Below are positions 5,922 to 6,073 of a stretch of 6,073 nt of DNA, piece after piece. The translations under genes and the position numbers were made by a program. The stretch lies in assembly GCA_002315745.1 (NCBI GenBank), contig DCID01000046.1:1-6073 (forward strand), read 5' to 3'. This DNA comes from Bacteroidales bacterium UBA1735 (GTDB lineage: Bacteria; Bacteroidota; Bacteroidia; Bacteroidales; Paludibacteraceae). A model generated the notes under the pieces. It saw only the letters and a list, made by a program, of their open reading frames with translations, had not been told where the DNA came from and did not search any database. Each line of letters opens with the position of its first letter. Position 1 is the first letter of the stretch.

Positions 5922-5939
5922 AATTTTGCGCGCAAAATT
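5922..5939. promoter_or_regulatory. perfect 18-bp palindrome over the -7 box (possible operator)
   Basis: AATTTTGCGCGCAAAATT is a perfect inverted repeat with no spacer. It overlaps seven of the eight bases of the predicted -7 element and the expected transcription start, and ends 10 bases before the acyltransferase ATG. The position suits a repressor site. No regulator gene is present in the window to pair it with. Confidence 0.5.
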
Positions 5940-5964
5940 ACTATTTTTTTTTGATATATGCAAA
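5933..5964 (-). promoter_or_regulatory. Bacteroidota-type promoter for the operon
   Basis: On the minus strand TTTG (5964-5961) is followed after 20 nt by TAATTTTG (5940-5933), a full match to the Bacteroidota -7 consensus TAnnTTTG with its -33 TTTG/TTG partner. The predicted start of transcription is near 5926, giving a short A-rich leader before ATG 5911. The spacer contains nine consecutive A residues (5952-5944). It sits just after a terminator for the upstream gene, as expected for the start of a new transcript. Confidence 0.68.
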
Positions 5965-5974
5965 TATATTTGCA
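5959..5974. promoter_or_regulatory. perfect 16-bp palindrome over the -33 box (possible operator)
   Basis: TGCAAATATATTTGCA is a perfect inverted repeat that covers the predicted -33 TTTG. Its centre is 36 bp from the centre of the palindrome at 5922-5939, and both contain GCAAA/TTTGC half-sites in opposite arrangements. A dimeric DNA-binding protein could recognise it, but AT-rich sequence makes chance more likely than for the 18-bp one. Confidence 0.42.
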
Positions 5975-6017
5975 AAAAAATGCAAAAGAGCCACCTACTG
6001 TTTAGTAGATGGCTCTT
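5974..6017 (-). terminator. rho-independent terminator of the upstream gene
   Basis: On the minus strand GAGCCATCTACT (6015-6004), a 4-nt loop and AGTAGGTGGCTC (5999-5988) form a 12-bp stem with one G-U pair in the RNA, extended by two A-U pairs. TTTT (5987-5984), GCA and then seven Ts (5980-5974) follow directly. It ends transcription from the right and insulates the operon start. On the plus strand one pair becomes a mismatch and no comparable T-run follows. Confidence 0.85.
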
Positions 6018-6041
6018 GCTTTCACTCAGTCGGGATGGCGC

Positions 6042-6073
6042 TTAGGCATTGGGATCCTTGCGCTTGATAGACT
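6042..6073 (-). CDS. 3' tip of an upstream gene (unidentified)
   Basis: One minus-strand frame from the window edge reads SIKRKDPNA and then TAA (6044-6042), 24 nt before the terminator hairpin. The other two frames also reach stops (TGA) before the hairpin, so the choice of frame rests on its Lys/Arg-rich, tail-like composition and its distance to the terminator. Nine residues are too few to assign a family. The terminator shows that some minus-strand transcript ends here, so an upstream gene is likely even if the frame is uncertain. Confidence 0.4.
   Translation of the reverse strand, partial: SIKRKDPNA

Noticed and set aside
5911..5935. Earlier ATG (5935) for the PglD-like acyltransferase
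   Set aside because: It falls inside the predicted -7 element and the 18-bp palindrome, and family members begin at the MKQLVIIGAGG segment.
5922..5974. Invertible promoter of the Bacteroides capsule type
   Set aside because: The two palindromes are each self-complementary but are not inverted copies of each other, and no invertase gene is in the window.
1..6073. CRISPR array, tRNA or rRNA gene, or insertion sequence
   Set aside because: No regularly spaced direct repeats with unique spacers, no cloverleaf-like segment, no rRNA-like sequence and no transposase motif were found. Nearly all of the window is coding.

Overview
This 6,073-base window is a compact run of genes all read from the minus strand, so transcription goes right to left. 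It looks like part of a Bacteroidota (probably Bacteroidales) surface-glycan or glycoprotein sugar locus. Three things support this. The putative promoter fits the Bacteroidota pattern (TTTG, a 20-nt spacer, then TAATTTTG matching TAnnTTTG). No start codon has a clear Shine-Dalgarno sequence, only A-rich leaders. The proteins are of types common in that phylum's polysaccharide loci. The species cannot be named from the sequence alone.

Layout in transcription order. At the right edge is the probable 3' tip of an upstream gene, followed by a rho-independent terminator (about 5974-6017). Next come a promoter region with two perfect palindromes (5922-5974) and a PglD-like sugar N-acyltransferase (5282-5911). 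An acyl-assembly cassette follows: acyl carrier protein 1 (4974-5201), two short-chain dehydrogenase/reductases (4153-4923 and 3423-4148), an AMP-forming acyl ligase (2095-3423), acyl carrier protein 2 (1850-2089) and a KAS III-type ketosynthase (783-1847). The run ends with a PglC-like phosphoglycosyl transferase (168-779) and the first 52 codons of a PglE-like DegT-family aminotransferase (1-158), which is cut by the window edge. Most junctions are 0-9 nt apart or overlap by one base, so this is almost certainly one operon.

How the genes may work together (inference). PglE, PglD and PglC homologues make and load a UDP-4-amino-4,6-dideoxy sugar of the bacillosamine/QuiNAc4N type: aminotransferase, N-acylation, then transfer of the sugar phosphate to undecaprenyl phosphate. 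Between the acyltransferase and the lipid-loading enzyme sits a complete small acyl-chain assembly line: activation by the ligase, two carriers, one condensing enzyme and two reductases. The simplest reading is that the 4-amino group receives a custom hydroxyacyl chain, for example hydroxybutyryl or dihydroxyhexanoyl, instead of plain acetyl. All key catalytic residues I could check are present.

The non-coding parts are also structured. Two 36-bp hairpin elements of identical architecture sit exactly on the stop codons of the first two genes. A 7-bp tandem repeat (seven units) runs into the start codon of carrier 1. A 15-bp in-frame duplication lies in the first reductase, and a nine-A run lies in the promoter spacer. 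No rRNA, tRNA, CRISPR array or transposase was seen, and no stretch over 300 bases lacks a gene.
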